Assembly: GCF_036711975.1 (NCBI RefSeq)
Contig: NC_091970.1
Span: 3,975,501 to 4,039,500, forward strand
Length of the DNA: 64,000 nt
Origin: Onthophagus taurus
Taxonomy: Eukaryota; Arthropoda; Insecta; Coleoptera; Scarabaeidae
Direction: 5' to 3'
The stretch's first letter is position 1. Each line of letters begins with the position of its first letter. Below the pieces are notes generated by a model. It ran no database searches, was not told the DNA's origin, and worked only from the letters and a program-made list of their open reading frames with translations. Below are positions 23,406-34,979 of this stretch, in pieces. The translations under genes and the position numbers were made by a program.

Positions 23406-25255
23406 TAACCGTATGATTTTTTTAAATTCTTATTTAATCGCATTAACTGTCAACCAAATAAAATCTCAAGATATTTAACCAATATATTTTATGACATGAA
23501 GTTGTCATATTATCTAATGACGTTTTCAATACCAAACGTCCTAATAATCAAAACATCTAAAAAAAAATAAAAATAAATTTGACTTTTCTGTCATTATAAA
23601 AAAACGTCAAAATTATATAACAAATTAAATTCTGGTATATGAAGTTTTAAATGGAGTTGACTCTAATATTGGCTTGTTACACGATTGTACTCTGTAGCGT
23701 GACGATTTGCAGGGTTTGCGCACTTTGCACGTTACTAAATAGGATGTGTATGAAAATTGAGAAAACATTGAGGAGGAAAAAATATCCTGGTTATTATAAA
23801 AGCGATAAAGCGTGTTGATTTTATGTTTAACAATAAATTGTGGATGCTTTAATTGCTAGTTTTTTTTAATTGAAATTTGAGTCTGTCCATGAAAAATTCG
23901 ACAAAAGAAGCTTGAATCCGGCGTGAGATAGATTCTCAGAAAAAACTCATTAGTCCATCCTAATAACGTTCCTCCTTCGTCCGTTCAGCTTTATTGTTAA
24001 CGGAGAGTATTAATCTTTCACCGTTTGAATACGCCACAACGTTTCCACATCGACAATAATCACCGCGTTTTGATATGTTGAATTTTGATATACTTTAAAA
24101 TGTAAAATGATTTTGTTCTTGTTGTAGAGAAGAGATTAACATAACCGCACCAAAGACCATTTCTCACTAAGTTAGAAACCGTTCCAATCTAGACAACAAT
24201 CTTAATTAATATTAATGATTTCGAATGCTGCATGGTTTCTTCCTCTTATCCATTTGAGAGCTCTAAGAGATTAGAGCAGCTCGTGTTTCGCTGCTGAGGT
24301 AGTCAGAAAGGAAAAAGTTCTCTTCTCGCAGTGACAAATTACGTCCACTCTTCTTATGTATATCTCTTGAGATTCTCTATAATTAATCAGAGTGTTGTCG
24401 AGAAAATTGATACAATTTTAAGAAAAAATGTGTAAGGAGAAAACAAGGTGGTTTAAAAGATTTTCCCACAGTCACGGAGTCACCAGAGTTACTAGTTTAG
24501 TTGAGGAGTAGGATTTAAAATTTTATGCTTCTCCCCATATGGGTAACGTCTAACTAACGGGAGGTAATAATCCTCGAAGGATTATTTTTAATTGAATTAT
24601 AACAAGAAGGTGTAAACAATTTTTTGCCATACCACTTCGTTTTGTCATCGTGGTATAATATTTCCTTCGCAAAGTTGTTCTTCCCGTAAAGTTCTCGTAT
24701 CGAAGGAAGGAAATATATACGAGGCGATCGGTATAACGTTGCGCACGTCGTATATGGACCACGTGGCATTTAAAGTTGACCCGCGCGTTGCGCAAGTGCA
24801 ATAATTGATATAAATGGATACCGGACGGTCGCAAATCTCGACCGCTTATAGTGAAGAAGTGTGTTCTATGTAAATGGCGGCCAATAAAACAGGGGGAAGG
24901 AGATATATACGTGGCACGGGTGGGAGAGATAAGCCCCACAACTCGAACCACAGAGAGATTTCTATATTAAGTACCAGGTCAACATTGTTCTCTCCTTCTC
25001 TATATACACCATGTGTGTTCCTTCGACCATATGTTAAATCCATCTCAATATATACCAAAAATAGTCATCAAATTTACTTGATTCAGATATAGTCAATTGG
25101 ATAATATTGCTTTAAAATCATAAGATATAAAAATTAATCGATTTGATTATATTAAATATTATTTTCTGCGAATAATGTCATCATTCCTTGTTGCCAAGAT
25201 ATTACAATGACATCAAGAGTCGTGCCTCGATGTAGGATTAATTAGATATTCTTTG
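23406..25255. other. Intergenic DNA without recognised genes
   Basis: AT-rich with a moderately GC-rich stretch at 24700-25020. Overlapping frames on both strands there (24550-24951, 24554-24769, 24846-25058 and 24874-25092) cannot all be real, and none has a domain. A short hairpin AATAATCCTCGAAGGATTAT lies at 24567. Confidence 0.4.
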
Positions 25256-25259
25256 TCAT

Positions 25260-26130
25260 GTTGATATGGTATGAACTAACACATATTGCGGCACTGAGCT
25301 GAGGCAACTTGCAACTGAGGTGTTACTTCAAAGCATGATGTGAAATTATCATATAGTGAAGTCTTTAGTTTGCGTGGTCGCTTGAGGCTGATGTATGTGA
25401 TTATTTTATGTGTGACCAAATGTTTTTTTTGATATAACAACTGATTGTAATGCCTCGGTCGCAAGGCATCGGCTCAATGAGGCCATGTTTTATTTATATG
25501 TTACCAATTGTAACGTCTCGGCCATAAGCGGCTTCGGTTTGACTGTAAACAGATGATGTGTTATCATCTTAGTAAACTTAGGTTGCTTACGCTCTAGGCG
25601 TTATTTGTATGCCTCGGCCGCATGCAGTAATCTTGGCTTAATTAGACGGAATGAAGGTTTTTTTGTTTAAGATTAGTCGAGGTCCTTTGCGCTTGAGGTG
25701 CTACATTGTATTGATCAGATTTGGGTTGATATGATATTAATTGTAGTGCCCCGACTAAAAGCAAGAATGCCTCAGCCGCAGGTGATCTCAGATTAATAAG
25801 GTGGCTTCATACTTATTCCATCTTATTTCGACTACAATTAACACCAATCAACACAATATTGGATTGCGTATGTAAAAGTGATACCAATTCGATATAATAC
25901 TTAACAATTTATGTAAGTATGCCTCGGCCGCAAGCGACCTCAGCTTAATTAAAACAATATCATACTTTTTCTGCCTTAATTAAATCGATGTTGGTGTTGA
26001 GGTACTACAATGTATGTGGGCTAATATCAATATGATGTATCAACACTTATGTCTCGGCCGCAAGCGACCTCGGCTAATAAGACAACTTCATGTTCTCTCC
26101 GTTCTAATCAAGGCGAAGTCGTTTATGACC
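25260..26130. repeat. Degenerate array of CCTCGGCCGCAAGCGACCTCGG repeats
   Basis: At least seven copies of the core GCCTCGGCCGCAAGCGACCT in both orientations (near 25306, 25451, 25511, 25611, 25678, 25768, 25920 and 26050). They are separated by AT-rich spacers of about 60-150 bp. The later copies (25920 and 26050) are the best preserved and about 130 bp apart, matching the 130-bp period seen at 37.5 kb. Confidence 0.7.
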
Positions 26131-26269
26131 AAGATGCTACAATTAGTACCGTTTCAATAAAATAAAGGTACTCGCTATTTTAAAATCAACGCTGCAAATA
26201 GATGTTTAAGAAAAAGATGTTGAGGTTCGGTTCGGTTCATTAAAGATAAAGATAAAGAAACGTTAGTTG

Positions 26270-27010
26270 AGAACGTAGTCGGATATTAAACAATTACGAT
26301 TCGCGTTATCGACGGACACCGCCCAAGTAACATTCGAGAACATTCCGCTACACTGTCCCTAACGGCGCAATAAACATTCACAGTGAGGCGAATCGCTTCG
26401 TCCACGTGGTAGACGAAACGAGCCCTAATTACCAATAAACAATCGAAGGCTCGTACGGGATTATGCAAACGGCCGGCTCGGGTTTTATTCGACGCTTAAA
26501 TCTCCGCCAGAACAACGCTCTCGAACGAAGGTACTAAGAACACATACGTGAGACCATCGTCTCTCGTTCCATAGCCAACAAGGAATTAATTCGTCTTGTT
26601 TTCTCGGTTCTTCGAAATATATCACGAGATCTTTATGAACCTGATTTTCAACTAATTTAATATTGCGGTGTATAATTTTTTTTTGGTCGCGTGCTCTTTA
26701 CTTTACTTTCAAGATACTTCCTATTAACTTATTGTAAAAGAAGAAGTGAAAAGTTGTGTGGAGGAGCGGCGGTTCTGCTCCCGAGTCCGTCCATTATATA
26801 GAAGAGCCGTGTCGGCCCCGGGGCGGACTCCCGCCGAGATGCTGCTGAGGAGGCAGCAAACTCGACCGCGCAGCAAACTCCTAAACGCCTCACGATCCTC
26901 CGCGCTGTAATTAGCTCCCAAAGCGTTCCGTGTGCCTCTCTCATCGTAATTAAAATCTCATATTGGAGGGATCACGCGAGGAGCTCCGGGAGCGCAAGAA
27001 GATATCCAAC
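26270..27010. promoter_or_regulatory. GC-rich blocks, candidate cis-regulatory DNA
   Basis: Two GC-rich islands at 26280-26530 and 26745-27000, the second with GGCCCCGGGGCGGACTC. They contain frames on the minus strand without known domains. High CpG within AT-rich flanks suggests function, but which gene they serve is unknown. Confidence 0.3.
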
Positions 27011-27664
27011 CAACCCAAGAAATACCTAAGTATTACTCTTCTTTGGTTTCAACCACGCGATCCAAAAAAAAACTACCTGCCACAACATGTCGATGCTTAA
27101 CGTTGACGTTTAAAGCATTGTTAAGTGGGTACACAGAACTTTGATATAACGAGCAAAAATTGAAATCCTATGTTTCTTCAAAATTCTTCGTCATCTTAGG
27201 TTGTGACGCAACATAAAAATGGTCTTCAGTGTAAACTGGCCTTTGGTCGCCGCGGGCCCCCCGTTATTATTATTAAACGAAGCCATTGTTACCCTTTCAG
27301 AACGTAAAGAACGAAATGAGAGAGAGGGAGAGATGTATTTGTGTCGGTTTATCTTTTTTCGAGATCGTCGAGGTTAAACTTTCAATTGTTTACGCAAAAT
27401 GCGGGCGTAATTGGAGCTAAGCAATTATAAAACGCCGGCGAATGCATATTCATTGTGGTCTTTCGATTGTGTGCAAATCCCGATCGCTTTGTAGCTGCGA
27501 CTTGTTTTAATATCCACACCGAGCAGGTGAGGAACATTCGCATCTTTTCACATTTACAACCTGATTAATTAATTAATGTTAATGTTTTTTCGTTATTTTT
27601 TGAATACCGCAAAATTCAGGGTGATGTTGGAAGTTGGTGTGGTAATAGTATAAGTATAGGAAGA
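27011..27664. other. Intergenic; possible leader exon end at 27529
   Basis: A donor-like GAGCAG followed by GTGAGG lies at 27530. The sequence before it is not obviously coding. No other feature is supported. Confidence 0.25.
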
Positions 27665-27669
27665 AGGTG

Positions 27670-27880
27670 GTCCTTAGAAATATTCGGGTTTAGCTGTCTT
27701 GAAAGACGTACGGCTAAACCCGAATGTTTCTAGTTCTAGGTTTAGTGTTAATTCTAGTAACATTGTTAAGTAGCGTTAGTTAGCACTAGATATCATTATG
27801 TTGCATATTTTCATTGATCTAAAACTAGAACTAACACTAGACCTAGAAAGATTTAGGGTTAGATTAGGTTGTGGCCGTGC
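27670..27880. repeat. Palindromic CTAGTTCTAGG element pair
   Basis: A hairpin with ATTCGGGTTTAGC / GCTAAACCCGAAT arms around GTCTTGAAAGACG (27682-27724), then CTAGTTCTAGGTTTAGTGTT, an ATATCATTATGTTGCATATT spacer and ACTAGAACTAACACTAGACC. Confidence 0.8.
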
Positions 27881-28029
27881 ATCTGAAGACACAAATTAAT
27901 TTTATTAATTAATTTTAATGATTTTTCGTTATTTTTTTTGAATACTGCAAAGTTCAGGGTAATGTTGGAGTTAACGTTGGAGGTTGGTGTTGTAATAGTA
28001 TAAGTATAGGAAGAAGGTGGTCCTTAGAA

Positions 28030-28440
28030 GACTTATGGGTCCATTACCACGTGCCTCGGACCGCGGCGACACTTTTAATTGAAATGCCGAGGAACGTTCT
28101 TCGAATAGTCTCGATGCGAGCGCCGGTCGGCGGAGAGAGCGTTCTGCACGAATTGAGATAGGCGTAATAAAAGCGCCGTGGCGAAAAAGGTCGGTACAAG
28201 ACAATCCCGGACTCATTACTACTGTGACACGACTGCGGCCGTGGCCGCGGCCTTCCCGCGCGCACAATAGGGGTCCTCTCCCGTTCCGAAGACTACGACT
28301 ACGACGACGACGATATAATGAAGCCGTCGTCCCCGCGTTGCCGTCAATTATTGGCCAATAAGTGTCATCCGGTACACACGAGACTCCAACAACGCCACAC
28401 AGATTTCCCCTCTTCTTCTTTCTTTCTCCCGTTATAGACA
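28030..28440. promoter_or_regulatory. GC-rich block, candidate cis-regulatory DNA
   Basis: About 400 bp of CpG-rich DNA with GGCCGTGGCCGCGG (28238) and ATTATTGGCCAATAA (28348). A 156-codon frame on the minus strand spans it but has no domain, is strongly Arg-biased and looks like a by-product of GC content. A short duplicated flank (GTTGTAATAGTATAAGTATA) is shared between 27640 and 27990. Confidence 0.3.
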
Positions 28441-28559
28441 TACTCTCAACTTTAACAACAACAACGAAACCACATTATAATGCCAACGAGATTATGTTTC
28501 CATTTAACTCTTCTTAAGAATGCGGTTGGATGACTTGATCTCATTTTTAAACAAAAACT

Positions 28560-28780
28560 TTTATTTTATACAATTTTTTTTTATTTCAAAATAACTTAAG
28601 GAACGCGATGAGTACCCACAATTTTGATTTGGCAGTAACAAAAAAATTTACGCGTTGACAAAATAACCCTAAATTTGTAATTTTGGTTATTTAAATTTTT
28701 TTCTTTTTTAAAATGTGCAAAATAACACCTGGAACACGACTAATACTCACAAATCAAATTTGGCAATATAAAAAGAATGT
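28560..28780. repeat. GATGAGTAC...TTTGGCAGTAAC repeat, copy 1
   Basis: TAACTTAAGGAACGCGATGA, TTTGGCAGTAACAAAAAAAT, then AATTTGTAATTTT and AACACGACTAATACTCACAA. Similar copies are at 31220-31440 and 31840-32020. Non-coding. Confidence 0.7.
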
Positions 28781-28959
28781 TACACTTTACGAAGTCCGCT
28801 ATTAATAAAACTTTAAAGTTAAGTGGCTTTAATAATATACTTTAGTTATTTCAACTAAAGTATCTAAGATGATTGATTCAATTTGTAACATTTGTAATGT
28901 ATAAAGTTGGTTGAGATCACAGTGGAGTAATTTTCCCACTGTCGTTTCGCACATTTATC

Positions 28960-29380
28960 ATTCTTGCAGTCCGCGTCCGGCTTTATGGCACCACTTTATC
29001 CGTGGGGCCGGGAGTCGTAGTCGATCGCCGGCTTCGCGTCATAAATATCGCCACGGAAGGCTTATAAAACTCCATAAGGGCTAATCGCTGCCGCTACGGA
29101 CGACATCTGCGGCGATTTAAATTCGAGCCCGGAAGCGCGAGCGAGACCGAGAGCGACCTTCTTTTAGTCTCTCCTCTTATTCGAACGGATACCGTGGAAT
29201 GCGGTGGTGGCGCTGCGCTGCTCATTGTTTCGCTCCTCGGCGGCCCAATCTTCAATTAAAATCAGCAGCGCGGTCCACAAGCTGCCTCCTGCTACAACTC
29301 CGTGGGCGTACCAACCAACTGAGCAGGGCAACCGCAGCTGCTGCGGCTAATTTTGTTGCTACGCCCGCGAGGAAACTCAC
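28960..29380. promoter_or_regulatory. GC-rich block with clustered TTTATGG/TTATAAA sites
   Basis: Contains TTTATGG (28982), CATAAATAT (29039), TTATAAAA (29063) and CCATAAGGG (29074) within CpG-rich DNA. These resemble posterior-Hox/Caudal-type binding sites. Regulatory role is inferred, not shown. Confidence 0.3.
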
Positions 29381-31210
29381 TTATAAACAAGTTTCACTCG
29401 TCTTCTATAAGTCTTACATACAATCTTCTCTCTTCTATTGGTAACCATTTACCTACCTACTACAACTTCTACTATGACCACCGCTAACACCACTAACTAC
29501 TATTTAACTTCTTAACTTAATGTATGTTATTCATTGATGCTGTATAACGAGACTTTAAAACAAATCGTTTTATAATTTTGTGGAATTTTGGAGTGGGGAA
29601 TTTTTTTATTGATAACAATCTATAAGTCGTTTGTGGGATGCCTTCTTGGACGATGTAGACGACGTAATTACGCGGCAGATACCGCGATAAGAAACCGTGA
29701 TTACCACGTGTTTAGAGTATTTATCGCGGCCACTGTAGTCCGGCCGTGTAAACTGCGATTCTGGATCGTTATGGCTCGCCCCGGAACGTCAAGATCATAA
29801 ATTTCACGGTCCCCGGCTATCATACATTTTTACTAGTACCCATAATCACCTGCTGCTAACCTTACCTACATAATAACGGAAACCCATTTTCTAATTTACG
29901 ATCATCAACAACCGCCGAAAAAAGCCAACCAAGAATTTCAACATACTTTCCTTTTATTTTCTGATCTAAGTGGATATATCTGGTATCCTTGTTCTTACGT
30001 AACCGTTTTCGCCGAACTCACCTCTTCTTCTTCTTCTTCCTCTTGGGTTAAGTTCGCGAATACAACAAAAGCAAAGAGAAGACAATCGAAAGGCGGTACC
30101 GGGGCCATTGTGTAACCATCAAAGAAGCCGAGATCGTGCGCTGTAAGAGCAAACGCGTGCGCCTGCATCTCCATACAGTCCAGCTAGAGAACGGTGCCGA
30201 CCGTAGACCACGCGCTCACCACAGAAGGAACCCGGTTTGGCACGAGGACAGGTGCCCCCGGGGCGTGATCCTCGGGTTAGGTCCATACTTTTTTTAACAA
30301 ACACTTTTTGATCAAAATAAAAAAAATGATTGGGGACAAAAAAAAGAAAATTATAGTGATGGTTTTGCCATAAAGAAGAAAGAAAAGATTGTTTGAAGGA
30401 ATACCACAAGTTAACAACGACAAAACAATAAGGAATCGACCGTTAAACTCGTCTTTCTTGCTACCACAGTAGGAATAGCAACTGTAACGAGATGCATAAA
30501 TCGAACGTTCCTAGCTGCTATTGCTGGTGAAGAACAATCGATGGATTCTTATTTTTATTTACAGTTCCGCAATTGCACACCACGTCGTTTATTTGAAACA
30601 ACGTCCGGTCGATAAACTTTATAATTGCAGTATCAATTTTTTTTTATTGATTTCCTTTTATTTTGCGAGGAAAAGAAGATATCCATCGAGTGTAACGATT
30701 CGAAGCATTTCCTCCGTTCAAACACATTATTTTAATTGCTCCAAGTGAAGGAATTTGCATCTAAATGAACTTTAAATTGAGTGTACTTATTTAATGAATC
30801 CGCAAAAAATTTTCTTGAAAATAAACAAATGTCATGGTGACTATTTGCTCTTTACTTAACACAACCCAATTACTACTTTTTATTCTTCATCTTCTTATTC
30901 TTCTTCGTCATCATCGTCTTCGTCATTCTAGTCTCGCCTCGGAACGAAGTCGTCGTCGAAGGCAATGACTGTAATTTGATGTGTTTGCAAAGTTTGCAAA
31001 AGAGACCTCGATTCTAAAACGTCGGACGACCGATTAAAAGTCAGATCGCGCAGATTACGCTCTAATAATTTGCAATTTTGCACCGTCCCGCGCATAAATC
31101 GCTTCCTGTACTACCGTTTAAACGAGCTCACTCGTTAGTCATCGTCTCTTTTTTCCACCTTTTACTCTGTGGGAAACTTTCTTCATCAAACTAATATTTA
31201 ATCATTCTTT
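29381..31210. other. Intergenic DNA without recognised genes
   Basis: Small frames (29588-29800, 30119-30409 and 30521-30748) have no known domain. GC-rich spots lie at 29640-29800 and 30090-30280. Simple repeats CTTCTTCTTC occur near 30023 and 30890. Confidence 0.4.
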
Positions 31211-31219
31211 CTTTTTTGT

Positions 31220-31440
31220 TCATAAATTGTTCAATATGATCTAAGGAGCATGATGAGTACAGACAATTCAAATTTGGCAGTAGCAAAAAAATTACACGAA
31301 GGCAAAAAGTCATTTCCTTAACTTTAAATTTGCAATTTTACATTTTTTAATTTTTTTGCTTGTAGAATATGTAAAATATCTGTAACACTGTAATCTTGTA
31401 ATACGACTAATATACACATTTCAATTTTGGCAACGGAAGA
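31220..31440. repeat. GATGAGTAC...TTTGGCAGTAAC repeat, copy 2
   Basis: TCTAAGGAGCATGATGAGTA, TTTGGCAGTAGCAAAAAAAT and AATACGACTAATATACACAT, in the same order as at 28560. Confidence 0.7.
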
Positions 31441-31839
31441 AATACTTCCACTACAACAAGACTCATCTAGACCGAAATCTTGTCTACTCCTCCGCTTCCA
31501 TATATCTGTACTCTAGATCTTGTCATAGAGTTTATATAGCATTTCCCTCACAAGAATCACAACACATTATTGATCGTGACGATAGTACCGGAGGTGTTGA
31601 GATAGAAGTAAGAAATGAAGCTGCAAGAAGCATGGAGAGTAGCAGCGTACCTAAATGATGTAATAAAACCAAAACTAACTTATGTAATAGAAAACCCACC
31701 TAAGACATCCAAAATAAAATGAACACTAGAAACTACAAAAACAAAATAGTGCGTAGATTAGCTGCGAAAACATAAAATAGGGGCAAAATGTAAAGAAAAC
31801 AAGCAATTATGTCTAAGTGTAGAAGGAAAAAGAAAATTT

Positions 31840-32020
31840 TTTGTTCCTAAAATGTTTAAAATAACCTAAGAAACATGATGAGTACACACAAATCATATTT
31901 GGCAGTAACAGAAAAAAATTACATGATGGAAATAAAACTTAAATTTGCAATTTTGATTTTTTTAAATTTTTTTTCTTTTAAAATGCATTTTGGCAACATT
32001 TCCATTTTGGAAATGGAACT
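31840..32020. repeat. GATGAGTAC...TTTGGCAGTAAC repeat, copy 3
   Basis: TAACCTAAGAAACATGATGA, TTTGGCAGTAACAGAAAAAA and ACTTAAATTTGCAATTTTGA, truncated at its right side. Confidence 0.65.
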
Positions 32021-32504
32021 TAAAATAAAAAAATAACTTAAAAATACGTAATTTTCATTTTTTTTATTTCTAAAATATATAGAAAAACACACAATTCAAT
32101 TAATTAAAAATAATTTCGAATATACAGGCTGGTTTTAACACAAGTTTTTTATATAAACGTAGGGTCACAACTCTTTTGTTTTCGAGCTATGAGCCGTCAA
32201 AGTTGAGCCAAAAATTTACAAGAATTTGAAAATTTATATGTATTTACTACTGATTTTAAGACCTTATTTTCAAACATACCTTAAGCTTCCCTAGCGCCTT
32301 CTAAAGGGATGAAATTCACAACCCTTGTGAATTTTTTATAAGAAATTGTTACCACCATGGAGTATTACCATGTGAAGATATGAGTTGTAAGTTCATCCTT
32401 TAATGGTACTTTTTTCTCTCTTTAGTTTTCCCCTAAAGTTAACAGTTTTCTCGTAAAAAAATAAAATATGGTACAGTGCGCGGCAAAGCACTTACGACTA
32501 AGTG

Positions 32505-32985
32505 CTGGTGTAAAACTAGAACTCACACAAGACCTAGAACTAGAATCATTCGGGTTTAGCCATCTTGAGAGACGTCCGGCTAAATTCGAATGTTTCTAGT
32601 TCTAGGTCTTGTGTTAGTTCTAGTTTTAGTTCAATGAAAATATACAACATAGTGATATCTTATGCTAACTAGCGCCACCTATCACTGTCACTAGAACTAA
32701 CATTAGACCTAGAACTAGAAACATTCGAATTTAGCCGGACGTCTCTCAAGATGGCTAAACCCGAATGATTCTAGTTCTAGGTCTTGTGTGAGTTCTAGTG
32801 ACAGTGCTAATGCAAAACTCGAACTAACACTAGACCGAGAACTAGAAATATTCGGATTTAGCCGCCATTCTCACAAGATGGCTAAACCCGAATGATTCTA
32901 GTTCTAGATCTTGTGTTAATTCTAGTGATAGTGCTAGTGTAAAACTAGAACTAATACTACACCTAGTACTAGAAAGTATCTTATA
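32505..32985. repeat. Three palindromic CTAGTTCTAGG elements in tandem
   Basis: Three complete hairpins in a row (centres near 32572, 32742 and 32870), each TAGAACTAGAA...ATTCGG(G/A)TTTAGCC...GGCTAAA(C/T)(C/T)CGAATG...TTCTAGTTCTAGG. They are separated by ATGAAAATATACAACATAGT or AGTGACAGTGCTAATGCAAA spacers. This is the best copy set for building a consensus. Confidence 0.85.
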
Positions 32986-32989
32986 TTAA

Positions 32990-34290
32990 GTTAATTATTA
33001 TTTTATTTAAATGTATAACGATTTACTTCTTGTACTTGTAAGGAGATATCTCTTTGGCTAATGGTGTTTGTTGGACTAATAAGGCTTTAACGTGGTGTGT
33101 CACCGACACTTTGGTTCCTATAATTAAGGTTCTTAATTATCTTATCGATGGCACGCTGTCGCATGCTCGAGTGTCGTTAGAGACCTTTTGTTGCTGGTGC
33201 TATTATCAAGTTTAGTAATCTTCTTCGTAGTCGCTATTTAAACAGAGTACTTAGAATACCTTGGGTACGGTTTTATTCGTTTGAGTGGTTTGAAAAATAT
33301 TTTAGAGAACAAGATCAATCTGGTAAATTGGTATCTTACGTAACAACACCTTCCTCATCATTCTCCTAGCCAACGGCTCACAAATAACAGAGTGGCCCCG
33401 AAGACAGGCTACTTTGCTGCCATTCAATTAATCATTCCACAAGAAGAGCCTCATCTTCAAGCGCGCACCTTTTCAACTCAAGATAGATGGAGAAGCACGA
33501 AACGGTGGTTATCTAAATTGTTTTTTATTATAATTTTTTTTGTGTTTTCAATTAGCATACAAAGAGATGAAAATATTCAAATGATTCCGAGATGTTGATC
33601 TTTAAGGTTAAAAAAAGCGAAGCGACCGGCTTTTATTTTAGGTCGTTCTTCAGGAGCGAATCCGCAATGCAACACGTGTAAGAAGAGTTTATGGTCGAAC
33701 CGCGCCATCAAACTTGATGTATAACATCTGTATTCACGCGCGGTTACTATTTATAACAGTCTTTTAGCATGCACGAGATCTTTCCGTGTAAAAATTCGTT
33801 TCTTAATCCATCGTCGACATCGTTAAATTGGGTTCGTTTCTTACTTGGTCGTTAAATTTAAATCTAAATTTACTTACCACTTATTTAAAGAAGTAATCAC
33901 AAAATCACCGCAAAAAAAATTAATTCACAATCACATCGCGAAATAAGAATCGCGTTTTATTAAAGTTTTTTTTTGTGGGTATTAAGAAGAAAGTTGTGGA
34001 CAACGACGACGTCCGAGTCGCGAGTGAGCAAACCGTCGGTTCTTGGGCAGTCAAGAACCTGCCTCCCACCAGAAGCAGCAGCAACAGCAACAGAAAAGCG
34101 ATGGTTCGCACACCGCGAGAAGAATCCATCGAGTTACCCTTTTTTCTATTATAATCGGGGCGAAGGAGGGTCGCGATTTAACCCCTTAAACTAGTTTTAT
34201 TAAAAAGCTCGCGACTAGTTTTTATTTTTAGCGACTCTTTGTTTTCAACAACGAACAGATGCGAGATGGAAATTTCAACGAACGATGTTG
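32990..34290. other. Intergenic DNA without recognised genes
   Basis: Mixed composition. The small frames at 33392-33598, 33920-34129 and 33973-34194 have no domains; the last two overlap on opposite strands. A CAGCAGCAACAGCAACAG run is at 34075. Confidence 0.4.
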
Positions 34291-34295
34291 TCAAA

Positions 34296-34436
34296 GGGTT
34301 GAATTTATTTCAACAACTCCAAATCACTTTATGAAGAATTTATAATCGTGTGAACTAAACCTAATTACATTCATCATCGTGATTTCTTTTACAAAAAAAA
34401 ACAACATAACACATTAAAATTAAATTGACACTTATG
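34296..34436 (-). pseudogene. Decayed copy of the 3' end of the adjacent LRR gene
   Basis: Matches 34909-35055 closely: both begin AAGGGTTGAATTTATTTCAA, continue ACAACTCCAAATCA and then TAATTACATTCATCATCGTG. Read on the minus strand, the copy still ends NHDDECN-stop, like the intact gene, with a hydrophobic stretch (LILMCYVVFF) before it. The rest of the gene is not present. Confidence 0.75.
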
Positions 34437-34479
34437 TTATAACTTATGTCATAACACTTTTGCTGCAGCTAATATTGGT

Positions 34480-34905
34480 ATTAAGTTGCCGAGGCAGCTA
34501 TGCTGCTGAGGCAGTAGTGCAAATATTTGAAAATCTGCAATAAACTGTATTACTTAATAAGAACATATAGTATTAGAAGCCGAGGCAGTAGCGCTAATAC
34601 TTAAAAATCAGATAGCATAGCTTATCTTTTACGATGTATATACTATTTGGCAACAGAAGCAATGGACTGTTATTCAGCGCTAGATGGTTGTATATTTTTA
34701 TTGAACTAAGAGTAGAACTAACACTAAACCTAGAACTAGAATCATTCGGGTTTAGCCGTACGTCTATTAAGATGGCTAAAGCCGAATGTTTCTAGTTCTA
34801 GGTTTAATGTTAGTTCTAGTGGCAGTGCTAAATAGCGCTAGTTAGCACTAGATATCAAAATTTTGCAAAATAGATCATTCGGATTTAGCTGTTTTGAAAA
34901 ATATT
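34480..34905. repeat. GCTGAGGCAGTAG repeats plus palindromic CTAGTTCTAGG element
   Basis: Two GCTGAGGCAGTAG-type units (34480-34610), then ATTTTTATTGAACTAAGAGT and a full palindromic hairpin (34715-34830) with ATTCGGGTTTAGCC and GGCTAAAGCCGAATG arms. It lies exactly between the two copies of the LRR 3' end. Confidence 0.75.
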
Positions 34906-34979
34906 CGTTACCAAAGGGTTGAATTTATTTCAACAACTCCAAATCATTTATAAAGAATTTATAATCATGTGAACTAAAT

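Noticed and set aside
24550..25092. Four overlapping frames on both strands
   Set aside because: They conflict with each other and show no domain; moderate GC content explains their length.
25260..26130. A CRISPR-like array
   Set aside because: The repeats are diverged, on both strands and in an animal genome; this is a degenerate satellite.
27971..28441. 156-codon frame on the minus strand
   Set aside because: Arg-biased product of a CpG-rich block, no domain, no splice partner, overlapping frame on the same strand.
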